DNA of 64,000 nt from Asterias amurensis (taxonomy: Eukaryota; Echinodermata; Asteroidea; Forcipulatida; Asteriidae), in the NCBI RefSeq assembly GCF_032118995.1, contig NC_092660.1, positions 3,549,501-3,613,500 of the forward strand, given 5' to 3'. The position numbers and the translations under genes were made by a program. A model generated the notes under the pieces. The model made no database searches, was not told the DNA's origin, and saw nothing but the letters and a program-made list of their open reading frames with translations. Within the stretch, counting starts at the first letter, position 1. The number at the start of each line of letters is the position of its first letter. This document shows positions 1 through 11,770 of this stretch, one piece after another.

Positions 1-4
1 CAGA

Positions 5-3000
5 ATGACGTCAGCTTTGCTGACGTTTTACGGAAAGATGTCGAGAACGTATGTTGTTGTTATAATGAGTGCCGTGGTTTTAGTTCTTGTCCAGCTTTAT
101 GTCCTTTATGAGTGTAATTTGACTGCAATCCAACAACAGACTCCACCCAAACCACAATACAGCAGTGGTGCGAGAGAGCAGAAGCCCAATATACTGTTTC
201 TACTAGTGGACGACTTGGGTTTTAATGATGTTAGTTACCACGGAAAGGACGGTGGATCCGCCATCAAAACTCCTACAATAGATGCACTGGCTGAACAAGG
301 TGTCAAATTAGAGAATTACTATGTGCAGCCTCTATGTTCACCAACCAGGAGCCAGCTTATGACCGGCAGGTATCAGGTATGTGTTCTTTATTTCAGGCAG
401 TCAGATGTCATATAGACAGACACAAAGTTACCATTGAATTCATTAGTTGATTATCCATGTGCTGTTTCTATACCTAAACATTTCCTTAATATATACATTA
501 ACGGGTTTCCCTTTATTTTTAAAATGTACACTTTCACAGTTCTGCAAAGTGATTTTGTTGACAACTTGATCCTTGTTGCACATTGTAATACAAGTCGTTT
601 TCTCCAGCGAACTCATTCTAAATAAAGTTAGAGTTTTTGTTTACAACAACAAAAGTCAAAATGATATGCCAGCGTTTTGCTTCAACATAATCTGGTGAAA
701 TATGCTCTTAATTTATGGTTTTCTGCAAACGGGTATTACGTCTTCAATTTTTTTGTATCATTTTTAGCAACTTGGCCAATGGTTTTAATTTATCGAAATG
801 TATTCGAAGATAAAAGTGTTTGAGGATTTCCTGAACTGATATTGGAAGTTCCTCATTTCATGTTGGAAGCATTTTAAGACATGGTGTATAAAGCGCCATA
901 TAAAAACCGAATAATTATTCTTAAATAACTTTAATAACTAATTGATTTCCTAGATACGCATGGGTATTCAACATTACTTATTTGAGCACACCAGACCACA
1001 ATGTTTACCTGAGAATGAAGTAACGTTACCACAGAAGCTGAAGGAGGTTGGTTACTCCACCCACGCCCTGGGGAAATGGCACCTGGGGTTTTGTCGCAAA
1101 TCTTGTTTACCAACCAGCCGGGGATTTGACACTTTTTTCGGTGAGTAAAAAAAACCAGACAGAAAACCAAAGCGATAATTTAAAGAGAGTGGACTCTAAA
1201 TTATCAATTATTCCTCTTGGCGTGTGTAGTGTGTACACAGAAATGGGTGTTCCAGCTTCCTCTTGTTCTTAAAGGGTGCGTTTGTTTAACTCCCCAGGGT
1301 CGACCCCGGTGCGTGGCGATTTGTTTTACCAGGACGAACGTGGGTAGTTATCTGCACACACTCGTCCTGGGAAAAAACCGTCACACACCGGGGTCGACCC
1401 AGGGAAGCTAAACGAACGCACCCAATTGTTCAAACAACAGCCTCGATGTGGGCAATCATGGTCTTCTGTTGACCACGGTACCTTACTGGGAGTGTGAACC
1501 ACCAATCTTGATAACACGGTTTTTCGTTTCTGCATTAAATACAAGAAAACATTTTTTTTTTGGGGGGGGGTATGGGATTTGGTGCTACTTTTAGGAAACA
1601 AATCTACATGAGAAATTTAACCACCCAGTTTGCTTTCTGCCGGGTTATTAATAACAAATCTACTGATAATTGTAGATTCGTAAAAAAAAAATCTACACTT
1701 TCATCAATAGAGCGACGTCACATAATTAGTTTAAATCCTTATAAGTGTAACACTTTGAAAGAAGCAGTATTTTTTGCAGTAAAAAGATTGTTTTTGTATA
1801 AAACAGGTCTGTATACGGGTGGAGGAGATCATTGGTATTACAATAGAACTATGGAGAATCGCCCAACCGGCGGCGGCCATGATCTACATGATGATGACCA
1901 ACTACAACTCCGAAATGTGAACAAGTATGATGGTATATACAGTGCTGAGCTATTCACTTCACGAGCACAACAAATAATAAGACAGCATCACAAAAGAACG
2001 GTAAGGTTCAGCCTAAGTTATTTAATATAGTCATATATAGCGCACGTATCTACCAAACAAGGTACTCAAGGCGCTGAGTAAATACAAACTTTCAGAAAGA
2101 TAGGTTATTGAAGTGATGGATTCTGACACCCAATATTATGTAGCACCATAAGGGTTTACAAGGTGCTACGGCGCATACAGCAGCCACAGCCAGGCCGGAC
2201 ACCGGGCTTTTACAAGCGTTACACAACACACGGGACCAACGGCTTTACGTCCCATCCGAAGGACGAAGCAATGGTTAAGTGTCTTGGTTAAGTGTCTTGC
2301 TTAAGGACACAAGTGTCACGGCTGGAGATTGGAACCCCTCATGTATTTATTTTGTTCTTTCCCTCTATCTCTACGCAGCCTTTCTTCCTGTACCTGGCAT
2401 ATAAAAATGTTCACTCTCCACTCCAAGCTCCAAATCGTTACACGTCCTTATATAAAGACACCATTGTGAATGGGCGGAGACGAACCTACGCTGGAATGGT
2501 CAGTGCAGTCGATGAAAGTGTCCGCAATTTAACACGAACTCTAAAGGCAAACAGACTTTGGAACAATACAATCATAATCTTTTCCACAGGTAATTGTTTA
2601 TGTTTGTGTAACATTAAAGCTAACATTAATTAGTTATAATAATATTTGTTTGTGTTTTGCTTGTTTAATGCAAGCAATAAACGTCCTACATGTTAGCATT
2701 TCTTGCTGTACTCATGTCATGAAGCTGTTAAACCGAACATTTGTCGGATTTGCTTAAAGGCTGGCTCACACTATGACGAATAGGGGGTGCGGCAAGCTAC
2801 GCTAAGCTGCGAATTGCAATTTTGAATGTGCCGCCAACCATCGTGTGTTGCCGTCAGTTGTCGCTGACGAATCCGCTAGCGACCGCGGACGGCCGCAAAA
2901 ATCAGTCAGACGGTCCGTCGGCAAATTTTCAACATGTTGAACATTTTGTGACGGCAACTTATAAAAATCGTTGTGATTCCTTCCAGGTTTCGTTTGAGAA

Positions 3001-6000
3001 CGCAACCCTCATTTCCTCGACACAGACGGCCGCACTTATCAGTTGCTTGACGTTTCCATGCCGTGCGATTCCGTCTCTAGTCTCTAGTCGTTCCGTGCAG
3101 TCAGCCAATCCGCTGCCAGCCGTCTGAGCTCGTTCCTTGATGTCGAGTTTCCCCCTTTGTGCCGTCGCTTTGCCGTCAACGTGTTGAGATTTTCACGTTC
3201 GTCACCTTCCTTTTGGGTCTTTATTATGTGAGCAAGCCTTTAGCAATGGTCTTTATATCAAAATGTAGGCCACATCATATATGTCAACCGAGCTGGCGAA
3301 CTTGTTTCCCAAGCTAGATGTGTTTGTACTTATAGGTCAATATTTGTTTTGATGATCTCCAGGACCATTATATTGCTTTTTCATTTTTACAAAGTTTCGT
3401 TTTACATCTGTTTTTATTGTAGATAATGGAGGTTCTTTATATCAGTATGGTAACAATTGGCCTTTGCGTGGTGGGAAGAGCGTGTTAAACGAAGGTGGAG
3501 TTCGCGCTGTAGGTTTCGTCAGTAGTCCGCTACTTCCAGAAGTCATACGAGGCACGGTCAACAGAGAACTTATACACGTCAGTGATTGGTTCCCGACTAT
3601 TGTTCAGAGCATTGCAGGTGGGCATATCAACGGTACCAAACCTCTCGATGGATTTGATGTTTGGCGATCCATCAGGCAAGATATTAATTGTGGTTCATAT
3701 AGACCTTATGCACATGACGTCATTTCAGTAGGGCGCCCTCACCTAGAGGTCAAAAGGACGTAGTTCATTGGCCAATCCTGTGCGCCGCGCGTACAAATCT
3801 GTGCGTTTCGATTGTTTCGTCACCGTTTTTCCACTAAGATTGCCGCTGGATGACGTCAATGCATAAGGTCTATTAGTATAGGCTGTGCAAGTCTCACGTG
3901 TTTTCGAAATTCCTATAGGTTTACGTGCACGCGGTGTGTCCCTCCATTAGTTAAAGCCAGTGGACACTATTGGTAATTGTCAAAGACCAGTCTTCTCACT
4001 TGGTGTATCTCAACATTTTTTATGCATAAAATAACAAACCTGTGAAAATTTGAGCTCGATTGGTCGTCGGACTTGCGAGATAACTATGAAAGAAAAAAAA
4101 CACCCTTGTCACACGAAGTTGTGTGCTTTCAGATGCTTGATTTCGGGACCTCAAATTCTAAAACTTGAGGTCTCGAAATCAAATTCGTGTAAAATTACTT
4201 GTTTCTCGAAAACTACTCCACTTCAGAGGGAGCTGTTTCTCACAATGTTTTATACTACCAACCTCTCCACATTACTCGTTACCAAGTAAGGTTTTATGCT
4301 CATAATTATTTTGAGTAATTACCAAGAGTGCCGACTGCCTTTAATATTGTAGTCAATGGCTTTACGAATAATATCATATTGTTGGGAAATTGACACGACG
4401 AACATGTTTAAGAAAGTAAAGCGAGTTTCCGTTTCTAAACTGACTTGGTTTTATAATAACTACAAATCTAATGTAAAAGGCCTGCTTGCACAAACTCAGG
4501 CGTGATTGGCAATTTAATAAGCTTTCCAATACGCAACCTCGTCTCTATTTTCAAATTTGTGGCAACGTTAATAAGTAACATATTAATTGTGTTATATAAA
4601 AAGTTGAATTGTATGTAGGCAATTACCAACATATCCTGGGTATTTTTACGTTAAAAATGTTTGTATACAACATCAAGTTGAAAGAATCCTTTCAATCCTT
4701 TCCTTCACAGAAAATCGAAGTCTTCGTTTGAGTTGTTTTCTTGATTACGATACAACCGTGAAATGCACAGTCTATTGTGTTTATAATTATTTGCTACCCT
4801 TTAAGAGTGTAGCGAATTCTGCATTTTCGGCGGGGGGGGGGGGGGGGGGGTTGCGTTGTACTTTTTCCACGATTGTTTTGCGCTCTTCCGCCTGAACCGT
4901 GTAAACTAAAGGATGTAGCTAAACTCTAGGATCGATCCTAAGTTAGAAAGAAGAGTTTGTGAAATCGACCCTAGGAAATTGTGTCGACTGATAATGTCTC
5001 CCGTAATGTTGTTCTACAGAAATGAGAATAAATTCCTGTCATCGAAGTGATCCATCACGCATTCGTGCCCCCCCCCCCTCCAAAACAAATAGTTTTTTGA
5101 AGATAGCAGGAAATATTTTTCTTAGCCCATACGCACTGAGTTCTATTTTTAGAGATCGACGAGAGCAAGCAAGGCAGCTGTGTTAAAGTGAATTGGTCCA
5201 AATTATTCCGTTGAGCGCCAACATGGGAAGCGAGAGAATACGTGCCGGTTGAAATGGATATAAATCATCATCACTCGTCACCGCAAAAGTAGAGATTGTA
5301 AAAGATATATAAGGCCATCTACCATAACACACTCATTATATATTCCTGAACATCCTTTGTCCTCACCACCTTACTCCTATTGGTTCATATCATCCACCAA
5401 TTGTTTCTCAAATGAAAACTGGCTATAATTTTCCAGTTTTTTTCTTCTGGATCCTTCCCTTAATCCCTTTCCCCTCTTTTTTAATTTTAAATAGATATGT
5501 ATTTGTTTGTACTTGTTTGTGCGCGCCAAAACAGTGTCCAGTGTCTTTAAACTTTGAATCTCTAACGCATTCTTTGTATTACTTTGACTGACAGTGAAGG
5601 AGCTAAGTCCCCTCGTCATGAGATTCTTCATAATATTGATCCTCTCTATGATCAAGCTGAGCTTAATGCTGATGATTATGAGTTTTTAGACTCACTCCCT
5701 GGGGACTTCATGTTTAATCCCAGCATACGAGCTGCAATAAGAATCGGTGATTGGAAGTTACTCACTGGATATTCGGGTATGTATCACGATTACAATGAAA
5801 TATCAAAGTCTTATATAGCGCACGTATTTACCAAACAAGGTACTCAAGGCGCTAAGTTTATACAAACTTTTAGAAAGATAGGTTATTGCAGTGATGAATT
5901 CCGAGACCCAAAGGGTTTATAAGGCGATACAGCAGCCACAGCCAGAAACACCGGGGCGAACCCCTTCTCTTTTCGATAAGTGCACTGGATTCTTTTGCAT

Positions 6001-6784
6001 GCGTTACACAACACATAGGACCAACGACTTTACGTCCCAACCGAAGGACGAAAATTGGGGTGGGGGTGCGAATCTACAAGAAAATGTACACCGCCCACTG
6101 CACAGCGATGCGGTGAGCAAATTTAAGCTGTTTTTGGACCATTTGAACCATTGTTAAGCTTTATAAACCATGTTTCTAAGGTGCTTCGCTTTTCATGGTT
6201 TATAAAACCATAATTTGTTAACAATAATTATGGCTTAAATTGTTATGGTTTATAAACCATATCTTTGCAAAGGTGCTTAAATTGTCATGTTTATAAAAAA
6301 AAAAGAGCTTTGATTGTATACTCAATTTAAACCACGATCAGCATTGACATCTAATTGTAAAACCATTGTTAAAACCGCTAAACAGTATTATCAATAGCAA
6401 ACGGCGCCCCATCTTTCAACTGTACGTGTTCCCACAGCGAGGTCCGCTCCCACCCCGATTTTTTTTTCTATAGTTGTTAATTTCTAGTTTCATCATCTTT
6501 ATCATTTAGGTTGTAAACATTGGCAAAGACCTGCAGAATCTCCTGGTCTGATTCCCGTCCCAACGTGTCCTGGATTCAAAGACCACATTCAACTTTACAA
6601 TATCAAGTATGATCCAAAAGAGACATGTAATGTTGCGAAAGACCACAAGGATGTTGTGTTGAAGCTTTTACGTCGCTTGCAGCACTATCAATCATCTGCT
6701 AAACCGGTGTACTATCCGCCTATTGATCGTCGAGCAGATCCACAGCGGCATGGCGGCGTCTGGGTTCCATACATTGGTGGTTGA
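5..6784 (+). CDS. Arylsulfatase B-like sulfatase, 7 coding exons
   Basis: Coding exons 5-376, 954-1140, 1807-2000, 2379-2589, 3423-3675, 5595-5776 and 6510-6784 join in phase to 557 residues ending in TGA. Seen: an N-terminal hydrophobic segment (about residues 15-35, signal anchor or signal peptide), metal ligands D69-D70 in VDDLG, the sulfatase signature CSPTR with C111 (the cysteine converted to formylglycine in this family), GRYQ, GKWHLG (K165, H167), FSTDNGG (D322, N323), the likely catalytic K340 and the [12 protein letters not shown] motif. The length fits the ARSB/ARSI/ARSJ group (human ARSB about 533 aa). Known role: hydrolysis of sulfate esters such as those of glycosaminoglycans, in lysosomes or outside the cell. 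The exact paralogue and substrate cannot be told. Only four bases precede the first ATG, and M12 at base 38 is an alternative start. Intron 5 uses a GC donor. Confidence 0.93.
1274..1423. mobile_element. Short inverted-repeat element, GGGTGCGTT ends
   Basis: It lies in arylsulfatase intron 2. The left end GGGTGCGTTTGTTTAACT is mirrored by a right end that finishes AACGAACGCACCC, with GGGTCGACCC next to each end. The interior TTATCTGCACAC and CGTCCTGGGAA blocks recur in the palindrome near 11.6 kb. About 150 bp with no ORF, so a non-autonomous DNA element is likely. Confidence 0.7.
2028..2333 (-). mobile_element. tRNA-derived SINE, minus strand, 5'-truncated
   Basis: It lies in arylsulfatase intron 3. 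Read on the minus strand it holds the block GGATGGGACGTAAAGCC and the downstream GTGTTGTGTAA part shared with SINEs at 15.6, 36.2 and 55.2 kb, ending in the GCGCTATATA type of tail. The tRNA head is mostly lost. A short internal duplication (AAGTGTCTTGGTTAAGTG) is visible. Confidence 0.75.
2754..3242. mobile_element. Inverted-repeat element, AAAGGCTGGCTCACA ends
   Basis: It lies in arylsulfatase intron 4. The left end TTAAAGGCTGGCTCACACTA is mirrored by a right end that finishes TATGTGAGCAAGCCTTTA. The interior is rich in CCGTC/GACGG words and has no transposase. It is a MITE-type element of about 490 bp. Confidence 0.65.
3671..3680 (+). other. GC splice donor of arylsulfatase intron 5
   Basis: Exon 5 ends ATCAG followed by GCAAGA. 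Only this junction joins exon 5 (phase 2) to exon 6 at 5595 and restores the family motif RSISEG..SPR. The nearest GT sites would leave extra residues that do not match sulfatases. The donor matches the consensus of known GC-AG introns (AG|GCAAG). Confidence 0.8.
3699..3873. mobile_element. AGACC-ended element with CRE-like sites
   Basis: The ends are ATAGACCTTATGCA and its mirror TGCATAAGGTCTAT, and a TGACGTCA palindrome sits just inside each end. It starts 23 bp after the GC donor of arylsulfatase intron 5. Elements near 17.6 kb and 55.9 kb share the AGACC ends and the promoter-like words. Confidence 0.65.
3951..4344. mobile_element. MITE family A copy (GGCAGTGGACACTATTGG ends)
   Basis: A full-length copy of the commonest repeat in the window, about 390 bp. 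The ends TTAAAGSCAGTGGACACTATTGG and the mirror CACTGCCTTTAA bracket a core containing GGTGTATCTCAACA, AAAATTTGAGCTC and an inner hairpin around GAGGTCTCGAAATC. No ORF. It lies in arylsulfatase intron 5. Confidence 0.8.
4345..5594 (+). other. Rest of arylsulfatase intron 5; little recognised
   Basis: About 1.25 kb of AT-rich intron with no coding signal. It holds a run of about 18 to 20 G at 4833-4850, a decayed family C hairpin remnant at about 4916-4985 (CCTAAGTTAG, TTTGTGAAATCGACCC) and a C-run at about 5070. Confidence 0.5.
5806..6051 (-). mobile_element. tRNA-derived SINE, minus strand, 5'-truncated
   Basis: It lies in arylsulfatase intron 6 and belongs to the same family as the SINE at 2028-2333. 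It shares the ATATAGCGCACGTATTTACC end and the ACTTTACGTCCCAACCGAAGG block. It stops before the tRNA-like head. Confidence 0.75.
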
Positions 6785-6789
6785 TCTTT

Positions 6790-7007
6790 AAGGGCCTTGT
6801 CACACGAGGCAACTTTTGCACGCAACTTGGATGCAACCAACTGCAGTGCATATCTACATGACCACTTTGGTATTACACAAGTCATTTTCCCAACATTGTC
6901 TTACGATCCACGAGAGAAATAGGTGAACACTCAAATGTGAATGCCTTTTCTTCATGGAGATTGCCTGGAACTGGTTGCCTGTAAATTGCCTCGTGTGACA
7001 TGGCCCT
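6790..7007. mobile_element. Inverted-repeat element in arylsulfatase 3' flank
   Basis: The ends AGGGCCTTGTCACACGAGGC and its mirror GCCTCGTGTGACATGGCCCT lie 218 bp apart with no ORF. It starts six bases after the arylsulfatase stop codon, so it probably forms part of the 3' UTR. Confidence 0.7.
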
Positions 7008-7866
7008 CGTTTGATAAGCTTCCCTCGGTCGACCTAGCGGTGCTCACCCGTGTGAGCCCCTGACAAGAGCTAATCGAACGATCACACTCTCCCTCTCGTG
7101 GTTAAGTCATGCACCACGGGTCATCCCACAAGCAGGGCACTGGGGGCTGACCCGGGTGAGCCCTTGGAATGACGACGACGATGGGCTGGGGTTGTAGATC
7201 ACCAGGAGACCTTACTTTGAATAGTTGTTTTTCAAATGTGTAAATAATATTGTAATAATTAGCCTATAGCCTATAAATGTACTTAAAGTAACAGCAGATG
7301 TCTGGATGTGTTTTCGGTGAATATTAATTTATTTATTTATGCATATTCTTTTACCACACACTAAGAAAAGTGATATAATTTACATAATAGCATAATGATT
7401 AAAGAAAGTAAAATACAAGTACAGTACGATTTTGTGTGAGAATGGTGTCCAAGAAGCATCAGCTTGACGAATAGAGACCCCACTCATACAGTAACAAAAC
7501 AAAGAACAATACAACAATATGAAAACACTATTACAACTAAATACAACTAAGATAGTAAAGTAAACTCGAGGTTGGAATAAAGAAAGTCTGCTGATATTGA
7601 TATATTTGCTGATTAATTGAGTTTTAAGTTTCCGCTCAAATAAGAATAAACTCTATATTTTTTCATAGAGGTATCCAAGGAATTCCACAGCTTAGGACCT
7701 TCATGTTTGGCACCTTTTTTTCAGTTAGTGTGGTACGAGCGAATGGTTGATGAAAATCAGTAGACTGTCTAGACGTTGGTTTTCATTTTCTTTTAGTGAA
7801 TAAATGTCTTCAGATGCCATTACAAATCATGCTAGCCTTTTTGCCTTTTATAAATAAGTATTGCTT
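7008..7866. other. Intergenic gap between convergent sulfatase and THAP genes
   Basis: 7018-7180 contains a decayed relative of the 1274-1423 element (CCCTCGGTCGACC, GGGTGAGCCC). A LINE remnant follows at 7540-7760. No other coding signal was seen. The arylsulfatase polyadenylation site is not obvious. Confidence 0.5.
7540..7760 (-). mobile_element. LINE reverse-transcriptase C-terminal remnant
   Basis: The minus strand reads EGPKLWNSLDTSMKKYR followed by a short lysine-rich tail and a stop. GPKLWNSLP is the usual motif near the end of the ORF2 protein in CR1/L2/Jockey-type LINEs. Only this end is left, so it is 5'-truncated. Confidence 0.5.
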
Positions 7867-7871
7867 TTATT
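7866..7871 (-). promoter_or_regulatory. Polyadenylation signal overlapping THAP stop codon
   Basis: On the minus strand the last codons read CAA TAA AAG, so the stop TAA lies inside AATAAA. If this signal is used, the 3' UTR would be only about 10 to 30 bases long. Confidence 0.45.
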
Positions 7872-10065
7872 GATTATGAATGAACTTGAAGTATTTCAGT
7901 ATCCTGTTTTGGTCTTTGCTGATGAGTTTCATTTCCAACAGTTCCTCGGTCAAAGCTTGGTTGGATTTCTCTCTTCTCTTCAGACGTTTCTTTGTGGCAC
8001 GCAGGTCTTGCTTCGTGGCTTTCAACTTGCTGTTTAAGTCGTTGATTTGGCTCACAAAATCTATCGTCTTTGAGTAGTCGTGTTCCTTTATTTAGAAAGA
8101 GATTCCAAAAGCAAATTGTGAATTAAAGGCAGTGGACACTTTTGGTAATTTTTAAAAACAATTATCAGTATAAAACCTCACTTGGTACTGAGTAATGGGG
8201 AGAAGTTGGTAGTATAAAACATTGTGAGAAACGACTCCCTCTAAAGTGACGTAGTTTTCGAGAAAGAAGTAATTTTCCACGAATTTGATTTCGAGACTTC
8301 AAGCTCAAAACTTGAGGTCTCGAAATCAACCATCTAAACGCACACAACTTCGTGTGACAAGGGAGTTTTTTCTTTCAATATTATCTCGCAACTTCGATGA
8401 CCAATTGAACTAAAATTTTCACAGGTTTGTTATTTTATGTAATGTTGAGATACACCGAGTGTGAAGGCTGGGCTTTTACCAATAGTGTCCACTGTCTTTA
8501 AATGAAGCAGAATATGAATATAAAGGAGAGAGAGAGCGCAAATAGATGTATCATGATTTATAAAAAAAAAAAAAAAAACAATGGTGCTGGTTTGGCTGAA
8601 GTACCGGTAGCCTACATGTTATCTTACTTGTTTAATTCTCGTGTTTAGTTGTTCCAATGTAGGTAGAGCTCTTGGTGGTGGGGCGTCGGCTACGATGGAA
8701 GTTAATGTTCTTCTTCTCACCGGAATCTTATGCATTTGAAATTAAAGATGACATTTTGTCAAGATTTTACTTAAAATATCATAAATACTTACTTTAGTGT
8801 GTATAGACTGTCATTTAAAAAAAAAAACTATCTGCAATAAGCGATAAAATAGCCTTCCCATTGACACATACCGTTGAAGTGTCAAATTAAAATTTTTACC
8901 TTGTTTGTTATTCCATTCAGTGGAAATAATGTCGGCACCGCCCCCTGCTTCAGCCGCTTCATCTTATTGCCAACGGAGTAGCATTTTGGTTCAAAATGAT
9001 TTGAACAAAGATAGCTACATTTTGTCTGCCACAGATTCTTTGTTTTGGGATCCATGCGGTTGACCCGCAAGAGCCATCTCTTTCTAAGACACTTGTCTGG
9101 GGGAAACCTGAGGAAAATAATTAAAAACAATTAGGCCTACTACCCTTTCAAAAAAACCTTTCCGCAAAGTGTTTCTCTGCAAGAAAGGACTATGATGTGT
9201 AAAGAATTTTATTGATAAAGCATAGTGCCCCTGTATATTCTGAATCGCTACAAAATAATGAGATGCATTGCACCCATGCTTGAATCCTCTTACACGGGTG
9301 GCTAATTCAATAGGTTTATATAGTGTTAATTTCTTATGTTCCAACACCCCCATATTCCCGTACACCGCTACCAACACCCCAATATTCCAACCACTCACAC
9401 ATTACGCCAGAAAGCTCTGTTCAAAAATTTACTAAATAAGTATAATTTTCATGTTATGAAACATCGCAAACTAATTTAATTTGTCTACAAAACTGAGGTC
9501 GTATTTTTTTTTATTTTTAGGGCGCCCTAATAGTAATAGACATATAGACTAGAGACTACATTTTGCGTTTTTTTTTTCCACAAAAAAAAACCACTACATG
9601 GCTTCCACAAATATAGGCCTATATTTTGACTCCTTTTTGTGCATAAGTTCAGATACACCAAGTGAGAAGACTGGTTTTTTTTGAAGAACGACACAATCCA
9701 ATTTTGTTTTTTAATTAAAGGCCTAATATTAAATATTCGATCTATTTTATTTTAGGTCTTTCAATATTTCATGACTTTGGATTTGGGTTCATCATGGCCA
9801 TATCCAGAGGGCATGGATTGTGTGTCTTTAAAGACTCTGGACACTATTGGTAATTATCTAAGACCAGTCTTCTCACTTGGTGTATCAGTCTTGACAAAAT
9901 GCATGAATCACAATCCAATTTTTAAATTTTTTAATTAATCTATTTAGTTAGGACTTTAGTTTGTGGTTAAATTATTGGCCATACTTACTTATGGAAAGAC
10001 AATCCCTTTGCCTGACTCAGTTTTCCCTCCTCCTCCGGGCAATTAAAGGCGCACACCTTCACCAT
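7867..10065 (-). CDS. THAP-domain zinc-finger protein, 4 exons
   Basis: Minus-strand exons 9989-10065, 8900-9107, 8628-8726 and 7867-8085 join in phase to 200 residues. Residues 1-88 form a complete THAP domain, a C2CH zinc-coordinating DNA-binding fold: MVKVCAFNC (C5, C9), SFHKFP, W37, LCSNHF (C60, H63) and AVPTLF (82-87). Residues 129-132 read EHDY, matching the [D/E]HxY motif by which many THAP proteins bind host cell factor 1. Residues about 137-190 are a charged coiled coil rich in K, R, E and L. The layout resembles human THAP1 and THAP2, probable transcription regulators in the nucleus, but orthology to one member is not settled. Exon 3 has a weak pyrimidine tract at its acceptor (..GCATAAG). 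The gene is divergent from PUM3 and convergent with the sulfatase. Confidence 0.9.
8123..8502. mobile_element. MITE family A copy in THAP intron 3
   Basis: A full-length copy of about 380 bp with TTAAAGGCAGTGGACAC at the left end and GTGTCCACTGTCTTTAA at the right. The orientation of the core is opposite to the copy at 3951-4344. Confidence 0.8.
9829..9892. mobile_element. MITE family A end fragment in THAP intron 1
   Basis: Only the terminal 60 or so bases remain (CTTTAAAGACTCTGGACAC through CACTTGGTGTATC). A second scrap with ACACCAAGTGAGAAGACTGG lies at about 9655-9680. Confidence 0.6.
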
Positions 10066-10900
10066 TCACCATTCCTCTAGTTAGTTTGTTTGTTTGTTTG
10101 TTTGTTTCGATCAAATTTCAATAATTATTTCACCCCAAAACGAAGAAAACTTCTCCACGTGTGCAGAAACTCCAAAGTGCATGAAGTGAACAAACGCGTC
10201 TTTCGTGGTGGGTGGTGTGACGAACGACTGAAGCGGTTTAAAACATACGCGCGCGGTCGGCACTTGGACGCAAACCCGCGCGTATAATACAAGCATAGAT
10301 ATAGAATACAAGCCGTTGCATACGTGTATAAAAAAGTCTCGCCATGGACGCGGTAAAAATTTCACGTTCGAAAGGCGACGCGCAGAAAATGAACGCGGGA
10401 GACGGGGGGAGGGGAGGAGCCCTTCGGCCGGATCGCCGCGCCATCATGCATTGAAGTATAGGACGCCCTTAGCAACACCCCTGGCAACGGTCGTAGCCGC
10501 AGCCGTAGCCACCAATTCGGACACGGCCTAAGCCTCTCTTCCAGTGAAAAATTTAATAACGGGCCGGGGATAAAGGGCCTACCGGAAAGGGAAAAAAGGG
10601 ACACATAAACCATACGGGATAGGATAGGAAAATAATAAACTGAACGCAAAGAAACCCGAATGGGAAAGAACTACGCAGCCCGTACCGGGACATTATTGTG
10701 GATCGAAAAATTAATGCTTGCTTTTTATTGTAGCGCCCTCAAGCGAGCATGAACATACACACACGTGGTGCGGTGCATAGGGAGTGCATTGAGTGGTGTT
10801 TGTTCGTATGGTGTGTACTGACTTGTGACATTTTCTCAGTTTTTGTGAAAAAAGGAGTCATTTCATCGATGCCTACACAGATTTGTGAGTACATTTTTAG
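10066..10900. promoter_or_regulatory. CpG-rich divergent promoter region, THAP / PUM3
   Basis: The THAP start codon (minus strand) and the PUM3 gene (plus strand) face away from each other across this stretch. Bases 10140-10560 are much richer in CG dinucleotides than the surroundings (GCGCGCGGTCGG, CGGCCGGATCGCCGCGCC). A short GTTT repeat lies at 10086-10105. A possible PUM3 5' UTR exon with a GTGAGT donor lies near 10884. Overlapping ORFs on both strands here look like a by-product of GC content. No start site can be fixed from sequence alone. Confidence 0.5.
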
Positions 10901-11519
10901 GGATACTATTAATACAGTGTCTTAAAAACTCGTTGTTTTTGACATAGAATTGAATATTGACAAATGATGACGATATTGATTTTTAATTTTTTAATGAAAA
11001 AAAAAGAAGAAGTGATGATCGAGCTACATTAGGCCATGGAGGAACAACTCCATGATTAGGCCACCACACACAACAAGATCTTACAGTATCATCAGCAATT
11101 GTCATGTCTAGATTTTGTGGACACGATAAGAAGAAGGAGACGAAGGGTTTTAAATTATTAAACTATGTTAGTTTGTCCTTACTCTAGTCTATGGTTATAT
11201 CATGGAGCTATATTACTCCATAGTAATAGTACTTACTAATATTATAATTATGTACATGCAGCTGCAATTCCGAATAGACTTAGCCCTTAGGCATACTTTT
11301 TGTGTGTTACAGTTTTACACGCGAAACAACAATTTTTTTATGATCATTGTTACTCCTAGAACTATTTCGGTTTCGTCCGGCTATCGTCTCCCGTAACCTC
11401 ATATAGGTTTATATCTCTCAACGATGACGGTTCAATCATTGTTCAATGAATTTTGGAATTGAAAATCTCTCTTTATTTTAATTTCAATCTCGCCAAAAAT
11501 AGGCTCTATGTGTCCTTTG

Positions 11520-11770
11520 ATATCTCAATGGAGAATTATCTGCACACGTTCGTCCTAGAATTAAAAAACACTCGGTCCGTGCTTTGCATACAAAAACATA
11601 AGGACACGCGTCTGGGAACCAGACGTCTGATTCCTAGACGCGTGTCCATATGTTTTGTACACAAAGCACGTATCAAGTTTTTTTTAAATTATAGGACGGA
11701 CGAGCGTGTGCAAAAATTCTCCACGTTTGTCCTGGGAAATAAATAATATGCACACGCTCGTCACGTGTCG
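11520..11770. mobile_element. Long palindrome upstream of PUM3
   Basis: Arms of about 95 bp (about 11530-11624 and 11626-11722) meet almost without a spacer at AGACGTCT. They carry GACACGCGTCTGG, TTATCTGCACACG and CGTCCTAGAA. The latter two words also occur in the element at 1274-1423, suggesting one family. The rest of 10900-12012 shows no gene. Confidence 0.65.

Noticed and set aside
4833-4850. G-run as a regulatory G-quadruplex
   Set aside because: A plain homopolymer deep in an intron, without spaced G-tracts, is more likely a slippage tract or a base-call weak spot.
10460-10500. RFX X-box for a cilium gene near AGCAACACCCCTGGCAACGG
   Set aside because: The two half sites are in direct, not inverted, orientation, and neither neighbouring gene is ciliary.
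10090-10649. Several overlapping ORFs on both strands upstream of PUM3
   Set aside because: They overlap each other in a CpG-rich promoter region, are short and rich in Arg/Pro, and match no family known to me.
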